Shown: positions 36,343 through 46,702, counted from the first letter of the stretch. The stretch is DNA of 64,000 nt from Candidatus Obscuribacterales bacterium (GCA_019752635.1 JAIELX010000008.1:1-64000), one strand, 5' to 3'. Numbers and translations are program-made. Notes: generated by a model from the letters alone, not told the origin.

Positions 36343-38838
36343 TCAGTCGATGGCCTTGAGCAGCTCACCAAATACAACATTGCTGCTCCGCATTACGGCA
36401 CGCAAATCGAGAAGCATGGATATGCGATTGTCGATCAAACGGGTTGTTTCAGACCACCAGCGGTGCGCGTTGCCCTCAACACAGAGCTTTTGAACTGTCG
36501 AGTCTCGCTTTGTATTGACGCTAAGGACCTTCGACTCTTTCCAGTACTTGATCAAGACTTCGCGTCTTGACAGATTCGTCGTCGAGTTTGGCACGACCAT
36601 ATCGAGATAGCGAATCGTAACCGGAGACAATTTGTGCTCGGATTCCTTTTTGAACACAGCGCCTAAGGCATTCGGTTCGGCTTTGCCCCGGCGCCATCCT
36701 CCATACTGTTCCAACATGGTCGCGAGCGCCAGACCACTACTTACTCCCGCAGAAACGATACTTATTCTATTTGTAGCCAGCACATCTGCTGGCGTGCCGG
36801 CTAGACCAAGTGACGTTGAGACGAAACCGAGAGTGCTTTGCTGAAGAAAGTTGGCATTGTTTGTAATTTGAATGATTTTGTCCCTTTGCCTTTCCATGCG
36901 GTCGAGAACTTTGAACTCCCGGTCGACCTCCAGGCCAATGACATTGGCATCAGCGGTCATGGAAAGAAATCCCTCGAGCACCGCTCGTGTGATCAACAAC
37001 TTGGCGTTCTCGTCTGATTGCTGATTGCCGGCCGGCAATCCCTGAACTCCTAGCACTGTTGCTGCAGCGTCGACCGAAGGGCTAAGCCCTGAATTAACGT
37101 CGGGAGAATTTGCAGCAAGCGTCACAGGCCAGGCTTTACGCAATAAATCCCGCAGCTCCACATTGAACTCGTTGTACTGCTCGCGCAAAGAACTCAAAAG
37201 AGCGGTGCGATTGAGAACCAATTTGATTGTGTCCCATTTGCAAGACGGCATGCTTGCCAACTTTTCCAGGGTGCGCTTGTCCTTGAGGCTGACGGTTGTA
37301 ACACCATTCTTGGCCCAGTATTCCATGAGGCACTCGCGCCTGGTTTTGCCGTCGGACCTTTTGGGCGAAGCTGAATTCAGATAGGCGAAGACCAGCGGAG
37401 AAAAGCCGTGGTCAGGTCTAAGATTGAAAAAATCCGCCAGTGAGTTTGGTCCAGTCTGGTTCTTGCGCCAGCCCCCTTGCAGTGCCAAAAACGAGATGGC
37501 GGTTAAGCCTGCACCAATTCCGCTAGATACGAGCAAAACCTCGCCGGCAGAGATTAACTGCTTCTTGAGAAACAAAGCGCTGGCGATTGCACCGAATGTG
37601 CCACCCTGTATGAAATTCGCTTCGTATATCTTTTGAGTGAAACTGGACTGCCTGTCCGTCAGTTGTGCCAGAACAACGTCATACTGGTAGTTAAGTTCTT
37701 TCTGGCATTTATCACCGGCAACGGTCATGTCGAGACTGCCTGAAACCAACGTTTCCAGAAGTGTGAGCCGCAAGTCGCGCTTTCGCTCGTTTTCCGCACC
37801 CGTGAGCGCGTTCAGCTCAGCTATTACAGGCTCCAGGTGAAGCAAGCGCGCTGCATCATCGGCACCGGATGCCCCGATTATCGTCTTTGAAGGCCGGTAT
37901 TCGGCATTTGGAATCCCCCTTACCTGGTTCAGGAAGGAGAGAAGATCCGAGTCGAAATCCTCAATGGTTGTGTAGAGAGACCACAGTAAATTCATCCGCC
38001 CCTGGAGATAGTTTTGGCTACGCGCTTTGCCATCATCTATGCCATGCAATGTCTTCTTCTTATTTATGTCCGCTCGAAAGCGCTTCTTCCAGTCTGTATT
38101 GAGAACCTCTCTACGGGTGCGGCTCTCGCCCGGAGCCAATGAGTCAAAGTATCGCAATACTAGCGGTGGCAAACCAGATCCATCAACAGGCTTACCATTG
38201 AGATAAGGTGACATAAATGCTGGCGGAGCTAGATGAGAAGCCTTAGCGAACTTGTTGTAAGCAATACCAATGACAGGCAAAACGGTTCCCACTCCGGCAC
38301 TCACGACGCCACAAGTGGATTCCAATACAAATTTGTTACGCAGGTCGGCAACAGGCTCGATAATCCCAAAGGTGCCACCTTGCGCAAAATTGGCAGCATT
38401 TAGAAATTGATTTACAGCGTTTTCTTTGCGCTGCTCTCGTGCGATCACATCATAGGTGTAGTTAATCTCGAATTCTAACTGGCTCTCGACTGCTTGCAGT
38501 TGCAGGATCGCCTCGAAAATTCTGCGAAGCACGAATGCCCTGTAGCTATTAAGTTGATGCCTCTCACTCTCAGAACTCGCCCGGAGTCGCAGAGAAATGA
38601 TTTGTTCCGCCTCATGACGAATGCCGAGAATATCTGCTGTCTGAGCCGCCCTCGGGGTAAAAGCTCCGGCAGTTACCTCCGCTGACGCTGCAAGGTACCA
38701 GGGTTGGATTAGTAAGCAGGCCAATAGGCAAACGGCACTACGCCAGAATCGAGAGATCGACTTATGGAATACCGTAAACGCCAATGAATCGTCCAACAGT
38801 TGCAGATCTAATCTATTAAACCCCTGCAATTGAATCAT
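36343..38838 (-). CDS. Exported triplicated-module protein A, unknown family
   Basis: An 831-residue protein. A hydrophobic signal-like segment (about 33-53, SAVCLLACLLIQPWYLAASA) precedes three copies of one roughly 240-residue module (about 65-310, 322-575, 590-831). Each has a helical start ending in a Tyr/Phe-Asp/Lys-Val motif, then [AE]NFxQxxTxG, a hydrophobic hairpin, then TRRExL..YWK/DWKK, and an end with N/D-R-x-x-L/ML-L. The middle hairpin could enter a membrane. The divergent neighbour has three more copies. No ribosome-binding site is seen at 38838; TTG codons 14-18 residues in are alternative starts. Confidence 0.75.
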   Translation of the reverse strand: MIQLQGFNRLDLQLLDDSLAFTVFHKSISRFWRSAVCLLACLLIQPWYLAASAEVTAGAFTPRAAQTADILGIRHEAEQIISLRLRASSESERHQLNSYRAFVLRRIFEAILQLQAVESQLEFEINYTYDVIAREQRKENAVNQFLNAANFAQGGTFGIIEPVADLRNKFVLESTCGVVSAGVGTVLPVIGIAYNKFAKASHLAPPAFMSPYLNGKPVDGSGLPPLVLRYFDSLAPGESRTRREVLNTDWKKRFRADINKKKTLHGIDDGKARSQNYLQGRMNLLWSLYTTIEDFDSDLLSFLNQVRGIPNAEYRPSKTIIGASGADDAARLLHLEPVIAELNALTGAENERKRDLRLTLLETLVSGSLDMTVAGDKCQKELNYQYDVVLAQLTDRQSSFTQKIYEANFIQGGTFGAIASALFLKKQLISAGEVLLVSSGIGAGLTAISFLALQGGWRKNQTGPNSLADFFNLRPDHGFSPLVFAYLNSASPKRSDGKTRRECLMEYWAKNGVTTVSLKDKRTLEKLASMPSCKWDTIKLVLNRTALLSSLREQYNEFNVELRDLLRKAWPVTLAANSPDVNSGLSPSVDAAATVLGVQGLPAGNQQSDENAKLLITRAVLEGFLSMTADANVIGLEVDREFKVLDRMERQRDKIIQITNNANFLQQSTLGFVSTSLGLAGTPADVLATNRISIVSAGVSSGLALATMLEQYGGWRRGKAEPNALGAVFKKESEHKLSPVTIRYLDMVVPNSTTNLSRREVLIKYWKESKVLSVNTKRDSTVQKLCVEGNAHRWWSETTRLIDNRISMLLDLRAVMRSSNVVFGELLKAID

Positions 38839-39034
38839 CTTGACTAGGGCGCAACCATCGCCGCGAGCGAGCTGCGGTCCCCCAGCAACGTAAGCATTCG
38901 GCGATCAGAGTCACTTTGCTGCCTGTATCCGAAACTGAGAGCAGGCCTTTCGAGACGAACCTTACCAAGAGCATAATCTTGAGCGCATATGGTTCAATTG
39001 GCAAGCATCAACGGCTCCGAGTCAAAAGAATCCC

Positions 39035-41410
39035 ATGACGCAGGTTGTCATTTCAGCGCGGCTTATTGCTTTATTGCTTGGATGCTTATTGGTTGGGCAG
39101 TCGGTATTGCCGCTCGCTGTATTCGGTACGAGCGAAGCACGCGCTTCTTCCGCGGTAACCGAAGCGTCGAACATTCTCGGCGTGCGCACCAATGTCGATC
39201 GCATTCTTGCATTGCAAGCCGCTGGCGGCGCTCCCAGTGAAGAACTGCTCTGGAACAAAGCGATCGTTCTCAGGCAGCTCCTTCTTGGCTATCTGGAAGT
39301 TCGCCAAACTTCTGATTTGCTGGATGAAGCAATCGACGACACTTACGATGCAATCGATAAGCAAGTGCGAACGGTCAACCGTCGCGTCGCGCTGGCTAAC
39401 ATCGCAAACTTCACCACATTCGGTGTGCTCTTTAACATCGCGGCTGCCGATCGCCTACAGAAGCGATTTAAGCGTTCGAATACTTTGACATTTATCAGCG
39501 CTTACCTAACTGCGGGATTGGGGGCCGTGGCGGCAGGTCTTTCTCTTACGGGTGCCTCAATAGATCGATGTCGCCCCAATCCGCTCGCGGACATATTTGG
39601 ATTGAATAAAGTATCAGTGCCATTGCCTGACCTGGTTAGCCGATACATCGAGTCGACGCCCGCAGGAAACACGCAGTCACGCAAGACCGCAATGCTCGAT
39701 ATGTGGAAGAAAAAATTCGGGATTAATGAATCGAGCGCTTCGCAAGAAATCCTGGCGGCTGAATCGCCCAAACGTCATTACGCATCGCTTCACCTTCTCA
39801 ATCAGCGACTGGCGCTTCTGTTTTCCCTTAACGCGCTGGCCGAGCAATTCGATAGCGAGTTGCTCGCACTCCTGCGCGCAATTGAAAGCACTTCCGTGCC
39901 TACAAATAGTTCATCTCTTGCCGCCAACAGTCAGATAGGAGCGCAGGGTATCGAGGCAGCGAAATTGCTTCACGTAGAGCAGTGTGCTGCAGACATCATA
40001 AATATGAATAGTACCGGTGCTCGCAACGGCGCTGATCTGCAAACGCTCGCCCTCGACCTCTATATGCTTGAGAAAATTCTCGGTGCCGCCTTAGAAGTCC
40101 GCCAAGTTGTCGACCGTATCGATCAGGAGAAGCACTATCAATTTGACGTACTACTTCCACAATTGGTGCGCGGGCAGGATCGCATGAACTTGCTGACCAA
40201 CACGGCTACTTTCACTCAAATAGGGGTATTGAAAAACATAGCAGGCAGGGACTTCAGCCGTAAGAACACCCACGCAGGAAGCGAAATGATCGCAACTATG
40301 GACGCTATCACACTCCTGCTTTCGACAGCCAATTTCGTTTACCCGGCACTCCATCGTCACAAGCAGGACTCGCCGGTTAACGTACTGGCAAACGTCCTCA
40401 AATTCGATTCTCCCGGCCAATTTAGCTTCACACCTTTGATTTCTTCTTATTTCGAAGGAGTTCCCCCGGGCTCTGCAAGCGCCGTTACTAGAAAACAGCA
40501 ATTGCTGGATCATTGGAAGCTAACGGGCATGTTAGCTTCCAAAAAGCGATCTGCAGAAGCACTGGCATCTCTGCCCTCGATGCACGACAAACGAGTGGAG
40601 ACAATTGAACTGGTCAATAAGCGGATACAAATGCTGTTTGATGTGCGAGACACCGTTGAAACTCTCGATTCCGGGCTTTTGCAGCTGCTTTCCGCTGTGA
40701 TTTTACCTTCGCCTGAGAAACCGGCTGACAGCAGAGTTGATCGACAGTTGGCATTGATTAAGGGAATTATGCGAACGGCCCTGGAGGTCCGCAGTTCCTG
40801 TGATCAGATAGACAGTCAACTTTCCGAAGAGTACACGGCAAAGAGCGCGATCCTTGCTACACGTAGTCGCGGTCTTCAATACAACAACATTCTCAACTTT
40901 ACTCAATCCGGCACACTCGGGATTGTTGCTCAAGGTTTGGTCTTAAGCGAGCGGAAAGTGCAGGCAGACACACTCAATCTCGTTTCGGGATCCGCCGTAT
41001 TGCTGTTGTCTTCGGCAGCACTGCTGCAGCAGCGGATGGGGCGAAGACCGTCGAAACCAGAAATAAATATGCTTGCGCAGGTCCTCGTTCCCGGTGCTTA
41101 TAAACAGTGTATTCTCCCATCTGTATGGCAATACTTGAATTCACCGGCTACGGAAAACGGTATGACAAGGCGAGAATCGTTGATCGAACGCTGGAAAAAG
41201 TCGGGAGTGATCGCGACAAACTTGAAGAGCGCGCGCAATTTGGACAAACTGGCCGCCTGCACGCAGGCAAGTAAACGAGAAAGTATTCAGTTCATCACTG
41301 ATCGAATCGTGATGTTGCATGATGTGCACACCACAATCGGCTCGATGGACAAACAGCTAGTAACAGCTTTGAGAGAAGAGAGACAGCCACCAGCGGCCAT
41401 GGAGAATTGA
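39035..41410 (+). CDS. Exported triplicated-module protein B, paralog of A
   Basis: A 791-residue protein. A signal peptide (about 5-38, ending EARASS) precedes three module copies (about 40-285, 305-560, 565-785). Shared points with protein A: [AN]xxLGV/LLHV at module starts; NFTTFGVL, TFTQIGVL and NFTQSGTLG; a hydrophobic hairpin; SRKTAMLDMWKKKFG, TRKQQLLDHWKLTG and TRRESLIERWKKSG; and LNQRLALLFSL, VNKRIQMLFDV and ITDRIVMLHDV. It is divergent from A across 196 bp. The ABM-domain gene follows 51 bp later, so an operon into the XDH-like gene is possible. Confidence 0.77.
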   Translation: MTQVVISARLIALLLGCLLVGQSVLPLAVFGTSEARASSAVTEASNILGVRTNVDRILALQAAGGAPSEELLWNKAIVLRQLLLGYLEVRQTSDLLDEAIDDTYDAIDKQVRTVNRRVALANIANFTTFGVLFNIAAADRLQKRFKRSNTLTFISAYLTAGLGAVAAGLSLTGASIDRCRPNPLADIFGLNKVSVPLPDLVSRYIESTPAGNTQSRKTAMLDMWKKKFGINESSASQEILAAESPKRHYASLHLLNQRLALLFSLNALAEQFDSELLALLRAIESTSVPTNSSSLAANSQIGAQGIEAAKLLHVEQCAADIINMNSTGARNGADLQTLALDLYMLEKILGAALEVRQVVDRIDQEKHYQFDVLLPQLVRGQDRMNLLTNTATFTQIGVLKNIAGRDFSRKNTHAGSEMIATMDAITLLLSTANFVYPALHRHKQDSPVNVLANVLKFDSPGQFSFTPLISSYFEGVPPGSASAVTRKQQLLDHWKLTGMLASKKRSAEALASLPSMHDKRVETIELVNKRIQMLFDVRDTVETLDSGLLQLLSAVILPSPEKPADSRVDRQLALIKGIMRTALEVRSSCDQIDSQLSEEYTAKSAILATRSRGLQYNNILNFTQSGTLGIVAQGLVLSERKVQADTLNLVSGSAVLLLSSAALLQQRMGRRPSKPEINMLAQVLVPGAYKQCILPSVWQYLNSPATENGMTRRESLIERWKKSGVIATNLKSARNLDKLAACTQASKRESIQFITDRIVMLHDVHTTIGSMDKQLVTALREERQPPAAMEN

Positions 41411-41461
41411 GCGCGCTTCAATAACTGGCCCTGGTCTCTGACGACATTCACTGAGGAACAT

Positions 41462-42418
41462 ATGACTCAACCTTCAACACCTTCGGTCCCCCACACCGTT
41501 CACCTGACCAAAATGTCGGTAAAAACAGGGGACGTTGCTGAGCATGTTGATTGGCTCACACGTTTAATGATGGTGGGAGTGGGGAGCGGAGCGGTCTGGT
41601 CGGCGGAAATTATCCCGTCGGGCGCGCCCGATGAGAATGAGTGGACGCTGGTGCAGCGATTTCACGAGCATTATTTGATAGCCGAATGGCAAGCGAATTC
41701 AGACCGTTTGAGATTACTGGAAGAAGTGGCACCAAGAATCGAAGGGAAAGAACTCGCTTTAACTGATTCGGTAGGTTCCACCCATGGCACCGTCGGTAGT
41801 ATCGCAGTGGCTATTGTTACCAGGGTAAAATCCGGACTAGAATCCGCCTATCTGGAGTTTGAGAAACAGTTTCAATCAGCGCAGGCGAGACGGCGAGGTT
41901 ATCGCGGTGTTTATCTGCAACCACCAACGAAGAAAACTCCGGGAATCTGGACAACATTGCTTCGCTTCGACTCACCGGATGCCTTAGATGAATGGTTCAT
42001 ATCCGACGAGCGAAAGAAGCTTTTAAGACTTGCTGAGCCAGTAGTCAGTTCCACTGACTACCAAAGGGTAACGGGATCGTTCCCCGGCTGGTTCCCTGCG
42101 CAGGAAAGGGGACAAAAGGGACCAGCAAACTGGAAGACAGCCTTGTTGATTCTCTTGGGATTGTATCCAATCGTCATGCTCGAGATTCGCTTTTTGAACC
42201 CGACATTGCACGGTGTGCCATCGGCAATTGCCAACCTCATTGGCAATTGCATTAGCGTAGCATTGACGACATGGGTGACCATGCCTCTGCTGATCAAGGC
42301 TTTTACGCCGTGGCTGTTTCCGAAGAAGGAGACACCTAGCTGGGTTAGTCCGGTAAGTATTGCGGTGCTCGTTGCAATTTTTGCAATTGAAGTAGCGCTT
42401 CTATGGAGGTTGCTCTAA
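41462..42418 (+). CDS. Twin ABM-domain membrane protein
   Basis: A 318-residue protein. Two antibiotic-biosynthesis-monooxygenase-like ferredoxin folds (about 12-100 and 110-205; the second has AIVTRVKSGLESAYLEFEKQFQSA and GYRGVYLQP) precede three hydrophobic helices (about 225-318). Such fusions are usually of unknown activity; the ABM fold binds small aromatic or haem-like compounds. Its stop TAA shares its last A with the start of the XDH-like gene, so the two are tightly coupled. GAGGAA lies just before the ATG. Confidence 0.82.
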   Translation: MTQPSTPSVPHTVHLTKMSVKTGDVAEHVDWLTRLMMVGVGSGAVWSAEIIPSGAPDENEWTLVQRFHEHYLIAEWQANSDRLRLLEEVAPRIEGKELALTDSVGSTHGTVGSIAVAIVTRVKSGLESAYLEFEKQFQSAQARRRGYRGVYLQPPTKKTPGIWTTLLRFDSPDALDEWFISDERKKLLRLAEPVVSSTDYQRVTGSFPGWFPAQERGQKGPANWKTALLILLGLYPIVMLEIRFLNPTLHGVPSAIANLIGNCISVALTTWVTMPLLIKAFTPWLFPKKETPSWVSPVSIAVLVAIFAIEVALLWRLL

Positions 42419-45400
42419 TGTCCGACTCAACAATCAATGCCACGGAGTGTAGCCGCGACGAGGAAATCTCCTACTCCGACCAGCTCATATTTTGGTTCAA
42501 CGGATCTCGCGTGCAAATCAACAATCCGGATCCCTCGTTGATGCTGACTGAATACCTGCGCAAGGCCGGTTACACGGGAACAAAGGTGGTTTGCGAGCAG
42601 GGCGGGTGCGGGGCTTGCACCGTGATGATATCGCACCGCAATCCTGTCGACGGCTCACCGGTGCACCGTCCCATAAACGCTTGCCTGAAACCTTTGTGCT
42701 CTGTCGAGGGTATGGTCGTCACAACGACCGAAGGCATTGGAAACGTGCACGACGGACTGGACCCCACCCAGTTTTGTATTGCGAAATTCAACGGCAGCCA
42801 GTGCGGATTTTGCACACCGGGATTCGTGATGAACACGCATGCCCTTTTGCAAATGAATCCGGAAGCGACACAGCAGGACATCGAGGACAGCTTTGGTGGC
42901 AATCTTTGTCGTTGTACCGGATATCGTCCCATTCTGCATGCCATGCGCACTTTGGCTAACGATTACGATCAGTCTAACGACGAAACACAAAATTGCCTGG
43001 TGGATCCTTGCTTTAAAGTCCAATGCAAACCCGGGCTCACCCCGATTAGCCTCGACGAACTGCCGTCGCACGAATTGCCCCCGCGGGAGCTGCATTTCAC
43101 CGGGCAGCGCTCCGAATGGTTTCGCCCGTCGACATTGGCGCAAGTACAAAGCCTGAAGAAGAAATTCAGCAAGGACTATGGCAAGGCTAACGTCAAGCTG
43201 GTCGTGGGCAACACCGCCTCGGGCATATACCAAGACGAGAAGCCACGCATTTTCATCGACTTGACGGCAGTGCGCGAACTGGCGGAAATTCGTGAAACCG
43301 GCGATGGGCTTCTGGTGGGTGCTGCTGTTCCCATTCAAGAACTTCTTGATTTTGCCGGGCGAGTTATCGCAAAGCGCAGTCCTGACGAAACGAGAGGACT
43401 GCAGGAATTGACACGACATGGCGCATTTGTTGCCGGATATCAGATAAGGAGTGCAGGCAGCGTTGCGGGAAATATCTTCATGACTCGCGACCACGCCGAA
43501 CATGGCGGACCATTCCCTTCCGACCTATTCACCGTATTTGGTGCACTTGGCGCTACGTTGACCATTTCCTCGACGGAGTTTGATGGTGGCACGAAAACGT
43601 GTCTTTTGACTGACATGCCCGCCGTTTCATCTCTGCCCGATGACGCGGTGATTTTATCATTCCAAATTCCCTTCACGCGCCAGCGCGAGTACGTTCAAAC
43701 ATACAGAATTGCCCGCCGAGTGCAGATGGCGCACCCTATTGTGAACGCTGGCTTGCGCGTCTGCCTGGATGAGAGAGGCATCGTATTGCCGAGCGAAGCC
43801 TGCTTCGTATTTGGTGGCTTGACTTCAATCAACTGCCGTATGCCGAAGACTGAGAAGTTTATAGAAGGAAAGGAATGGAACAGCGACACACTAAAGGCTG
43901 CGCTCGACACGCTTTGCGCCGAAGTCGCAGAGATAACAATACCAATGGAAGAAGAAGGCTTCACCAACAAGTACCGGATGCAGTTGGCGCTGAACTTCTT
44001 TTACAAATTCTTCCTGCATGTTGCCATGCTTGTGAATCCGTCAATGGTGTCGCAAGAGAATCAATCGGGAGCATTTCACGACGAGCGCCCGCTCTCCCGC
44101 GGCACGCAGGAATTTCAGGAATATCCGGAGCTGTATCCGTTAACCAAGCCAATCATCAAGCGCGCCGCATTCGTTCAAGCGTCAGGAGAGGTCAAATACA
44201 CTCTCGACATGACACTGCCCGTCGGTGGCTTGCACGGCGCCATGGTGAAAAGCAGCCGCCCGCATGCCAAATTCTCATTCACCAAGAACACGCCAGGGCT
44301 CAGTGCACTGAAGGAACTTCTAGCTAAGCAGTTTCCTGGCTTCAAAGACCTGATTACCTGCGAGGATGTTCCCGAAGGTGGACAGCGTTATATTGGACTA
44401 AACGATGATGATCCTATCTTCTCCGACAAGATTGTCACTTCGGTTGGTGCGCCGATCGGCATGGTATTGGCGGAGACTATTGAGGCCGCACGCGCTGCTT
44501 GTCAGTTCATCGAGAAAGAATGCATTCAGTATGAAGACCTGCACGCCGTCCTTACGCTAGAGGAAGCTATCAAACAAAATACGGCTATGCCGACAGTGCG
44601 CACGGCTAAGGATGAGGATGAAGATATTCAACAGCGCATTCCGACCATCACTCGCGAAGGCAGCAATATGGCGTGGCTCGAGAATCCGAAGGAACCGATG
44701 CCCGGAACCGAAGTCGTATACGGCACGTTCCGCACCTCATCTCAGGCCCACTTCTACCTGGAAAACATGTGCGCTCTGGCCGTGCCCGGTCAGTACGATC
44801 AAATGACAGTCTATTGCTCGACGCAAAACCCCAATGGTACGCAAGCGGCAGTTGCGCGCGCGCTAGGCGTGAAGAACAACCAGGTCTCCATTGTCATTGA
44901 GCAAGTTGGCGGTGGATTCGGTGGCAAGCAGCACCGTGCGAACATCCCGGGCGCGCAGGCGGCAGTGGCAGCGCTAAAAGTCAAAAAAGGCGTGCGGTTG
45001 ATGTATGAGCGCTCGACGGATATGCAGGCTGTTGGCAAACGGCATCCTTACTCGGGCGAATATCATGTTGCTTACACGCGCGACGGCATCATCAAGGGTA
45101 TGCGCATCGATCTGAATTCAGACGCCGGAGACACCTACGACTGCACCTTCGCAGTAATGGATTCGAGCCTGCTCAATGCCGACCAGGCATACATGGTCGA
45201 AACGCTGCAAGCAAACGGAACGGCTTATCGAACGAACAAGGCCAGCAACACGGCCTTCCGAACATTTGGTGTGGTGCAAGCCTGGGCAATCACCGAAAAT
45301 GCAATAGAGCACGTTGCGTGGAAACTGACGAAGGATCTAGGGCGAAAGGTCACAGCCGAAGAGATTCGCTACAAGAACATGTATCGCAATGGGACAAAAG

Positions 45401-46593
45401 ATTCGTGGGACGAGACACACTTCGGGCAAGAACTTGATTTCTGCAACATTCGCGACATCTGGGATGAACTTTATAAATCATCCGATTTCGAGAAACGTCA
45501 GAAGGAAGTTGAAGACTTCAACAGCAAGAACCGCTGGCGTAAGCGGGCAATTGTAATGGTTCCGCAGAAGCATGGAATCGGGTTCACTGAACCGCGAGGC
45601 TCTTTAAATTCATCGAGCGCAATGGTGACGGTGAACATGGCGGATGCGTCTGTGCTGGTCTATCATGGCGGTGTCGAGATGGGGCAAGGCTTGAATACGA
45701 AGATTGCCCAACTTGCGGCGCACACACTTGGCATACCACTGTCGATGGTGCGCGTTGGTGGAAATAATACTGATACCATTCCGAACGCACCAGCAACAGC
45801 AGCATCGACAGGGTTTGATTTGAACGGCGGTGCAGTTGAGCAAGCCTGCCGCGTGCTGCGCAAGCGATTGGAAGACCTCTGCCGCGATTTGGAACAGTTT
45901 ACGCCGCACAAAAGGATTGAGCACTGGCGTACCAATTGGTCGGAGAAATGGCCGGAGATAGTCTTCAAAGCCTGGTTTGAGCGCGTCAATTTAAGTGTCG
46001 CAGAACTATACAAAACACCGCACTATAAGGGACCGACCGAGCGAAATCCGCGTGGCAAGCCGTTCCTTTACTTTGCCTATGGCGCTGCCGTTACGGAAGT
46101 TGAAATCGACGTGCTCACGGGTGAGTTCAAAATACTGCGAGCTGATGTTGTTTGCGATGTGAATAAATCTCCCAACCCGGCAATCGACATCGGGCAGCTT
46201 GAAGGCGGGTTCGTTCAAGGCATCGGCTTTGCCACAACAGAGGAGTTGATTTACGACCATAACGGCAAATTGGTAACAGACAATATCTGGAGCTACAAGC
46301 CGCCGTGCAGTAAAACTATCCCTATCGATTTCAGAGTACGATTGCACCCGGTTGACGAGACGCGCAATCAGCGCGAAGCACTCGCAGAGAAGCACGCGGT
46401 GAAGATGTCTAAGTCATTCACCGAATCTTCTTTAACTCTGGGCGCATCCACTTACATAGCCATCAAACAAGCAGTTAAAGAGGCGCGAGAGCAACTCACT
46501 GGAGAAAATGAATGGCTCGACATGGATTTGCCGATGACCTGCCAGCGAATTCACAATCTGTGCGCGGTTTCTAAGGAGCACCTGACACTTTAG
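42418..46593 (+). CDS. Full-length xanthine dehydrogenase/aldehyde oxidase-type molybdoenzyme
   Basis: A 1391-residue single-chain hydroxylase in the eukaryotic domain order. [2Fe-2S] domains have CEQGGCGAC (about 59) and CGFCTPG with CRCTGYRPI (127-170). An FAD domain (about 225-525) has AGSVAGNIF. The molybdopterin domains (about 575-1380) have GGGFGGKQHR, EPRGSLNSSS, GVEMGQGLNTK, and TESSLTLGAS with the catalytic Glu. Bacterial enzymes usually split these domains over two or three genes. By eye alignment, the substrate residues of bovine XDH (Glu802, Arg880) are Gln and Ser here, so xanthine is doubtful. ATG 42418 has GGAGG 7 nt upstream. Confidence 0.92.
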   Translation: MSDSTINATECSRDEEISYSDQLIFWFNGSRVQINNPDPSLMLTEYLRKAGYTGTKVVCEQGGCGACTVMISHRNPVDGSPVHRPINACLKPLCSVEGMVVTTTEGIGNVHDGLDPTQFCIAKFNGSQCGFCTPGFVMNTHALLQMNPEATQQDIEDSFGGNLCRCTGYRPILHAMRTLANDYDQSNDETQNCLVDPCFKVQCKPGLTPISLDELPSHELPPRELHFTGQRSEWFRPSTLAQVQSLKKKFSKDYGKANVKLVVGNTASGIYQDEKPRIFIDLTAVRELAEIRETGDGLLVGAAVPIQELLDFAGRVIAKRSPDETRGLQELTRHGAFVAGYQIRSAGSVAGNIFMTRDHAEHGGPFPSDLFTVFGALGATLTISSTEFDGGTKTCLLTDMPAVSSLPDDAVILSFQIPFTRQREYVQTYRIARRVQMAHPIVNAGLRVCLDERGIVLPSEACFVFGGLTSINCRMPKTEKFIEGKEWNSDTLKAALDTLCAEVAEITIPMEEEGFTNKYRMQLALNFFYKFFLHVAMLVNPSMVSQENQSGAFHDERPLSRGTQEFQEYPELYPLTKPIIKRAAFVQASGEVKYTLDMTLPVGGLHGAMVKSSRPHAKFSFTKNTPGLSALKELLAKQFPGFKDLITCEDVPEGGQRYIGLNDDDPIFSDKIVTSVGAPIGMVLAETIEAARAACQFIEKECIQYEDLHAVLTLEEAIKQNTAMPTVRTAKDEDEDIQQRIPTITREGSNMAWLENPKEPMPGTEVVYGTFRTSSQAHFYLENMCALAVPGQYDQMTVYCSTQNPNGTQAAVARALGVKNNQVSIVIEQVGGGFGGKQHRANIPGAQAAVAALKVKKGVRLMYERSTDMQAVGKRHPYSGEYHVAYTRDGIIKGMRIDLNSDAGDTYDCTFAVMDSSLLNADQAYMVETLQANGTAYRTNKASNTAFRTFGVVQAWAITENAIEHVAWKLTKDLGRKVTAEEIRYKNMYRNGTKDSWDETHFGQELDFCNIRDIWDELYKSSDFEKRQKEVEDFNSKNRWRKRAIVMVPQKHGIGFTEPRGSLNSSSAMVTVNMADASVLVYHGGVEMGQGLNTKIAQLAAHTLGIPLSMVRVGGNNTDTIPNAPATAASTGFDLNGGAVEQACRVLRKRLEDLCRDLEQFTPHKRIEHWRTNWSEKWPEIVFKAWFERVNLSVAELYKTPHYKGPTERNPRGKPFLYFAYGAAVTEVEIDVLTGEFKILRADVVCDVNKSPNPAIDIGQLEGGFVQGIGFATTEELIYDHNGKLVTDNIWSYKPPCSKTIPIDFRVRLHPVDETRNQREALAEKHAVKMSKSFTESSLTLGASTYIAIKQAVKEAREQLTGENEWLDMDLPMTCQRIHNLCAVSKEHLTL

Positions 46594-46619
46594 TAAACAG
46601 TTTCAGAAGCTTTTACATC

Positions 46620-46646
46620 GGGGCAAGATTTGAACTTGCGACCTTT
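46620..46646 (-). repeat. 27-bp partial copy of tRNA-fMet
   Basis: Identical over 27 bp to 50005-50031: the T-arm, variable region and first four bases of the acceptor 3' strand of tRNA-fMet. No remaining tRNA arms are found around it. It is a candidate distal attachment site. Confidence 0.85.
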
Positions 46647-46702
46647 CACGAGCCAGTTTGATTCAACGATGCATGAAGCGCTCATGACCTGATGGTCTTC
46701 GC

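Noticed and set aside
42655..43503. 282-codon minus-strand frame inside the XDH-like gene
   Set aside because: Antisense to a well-supported domain with conserved iron-sulfur and FAD motifs; product shows no features.
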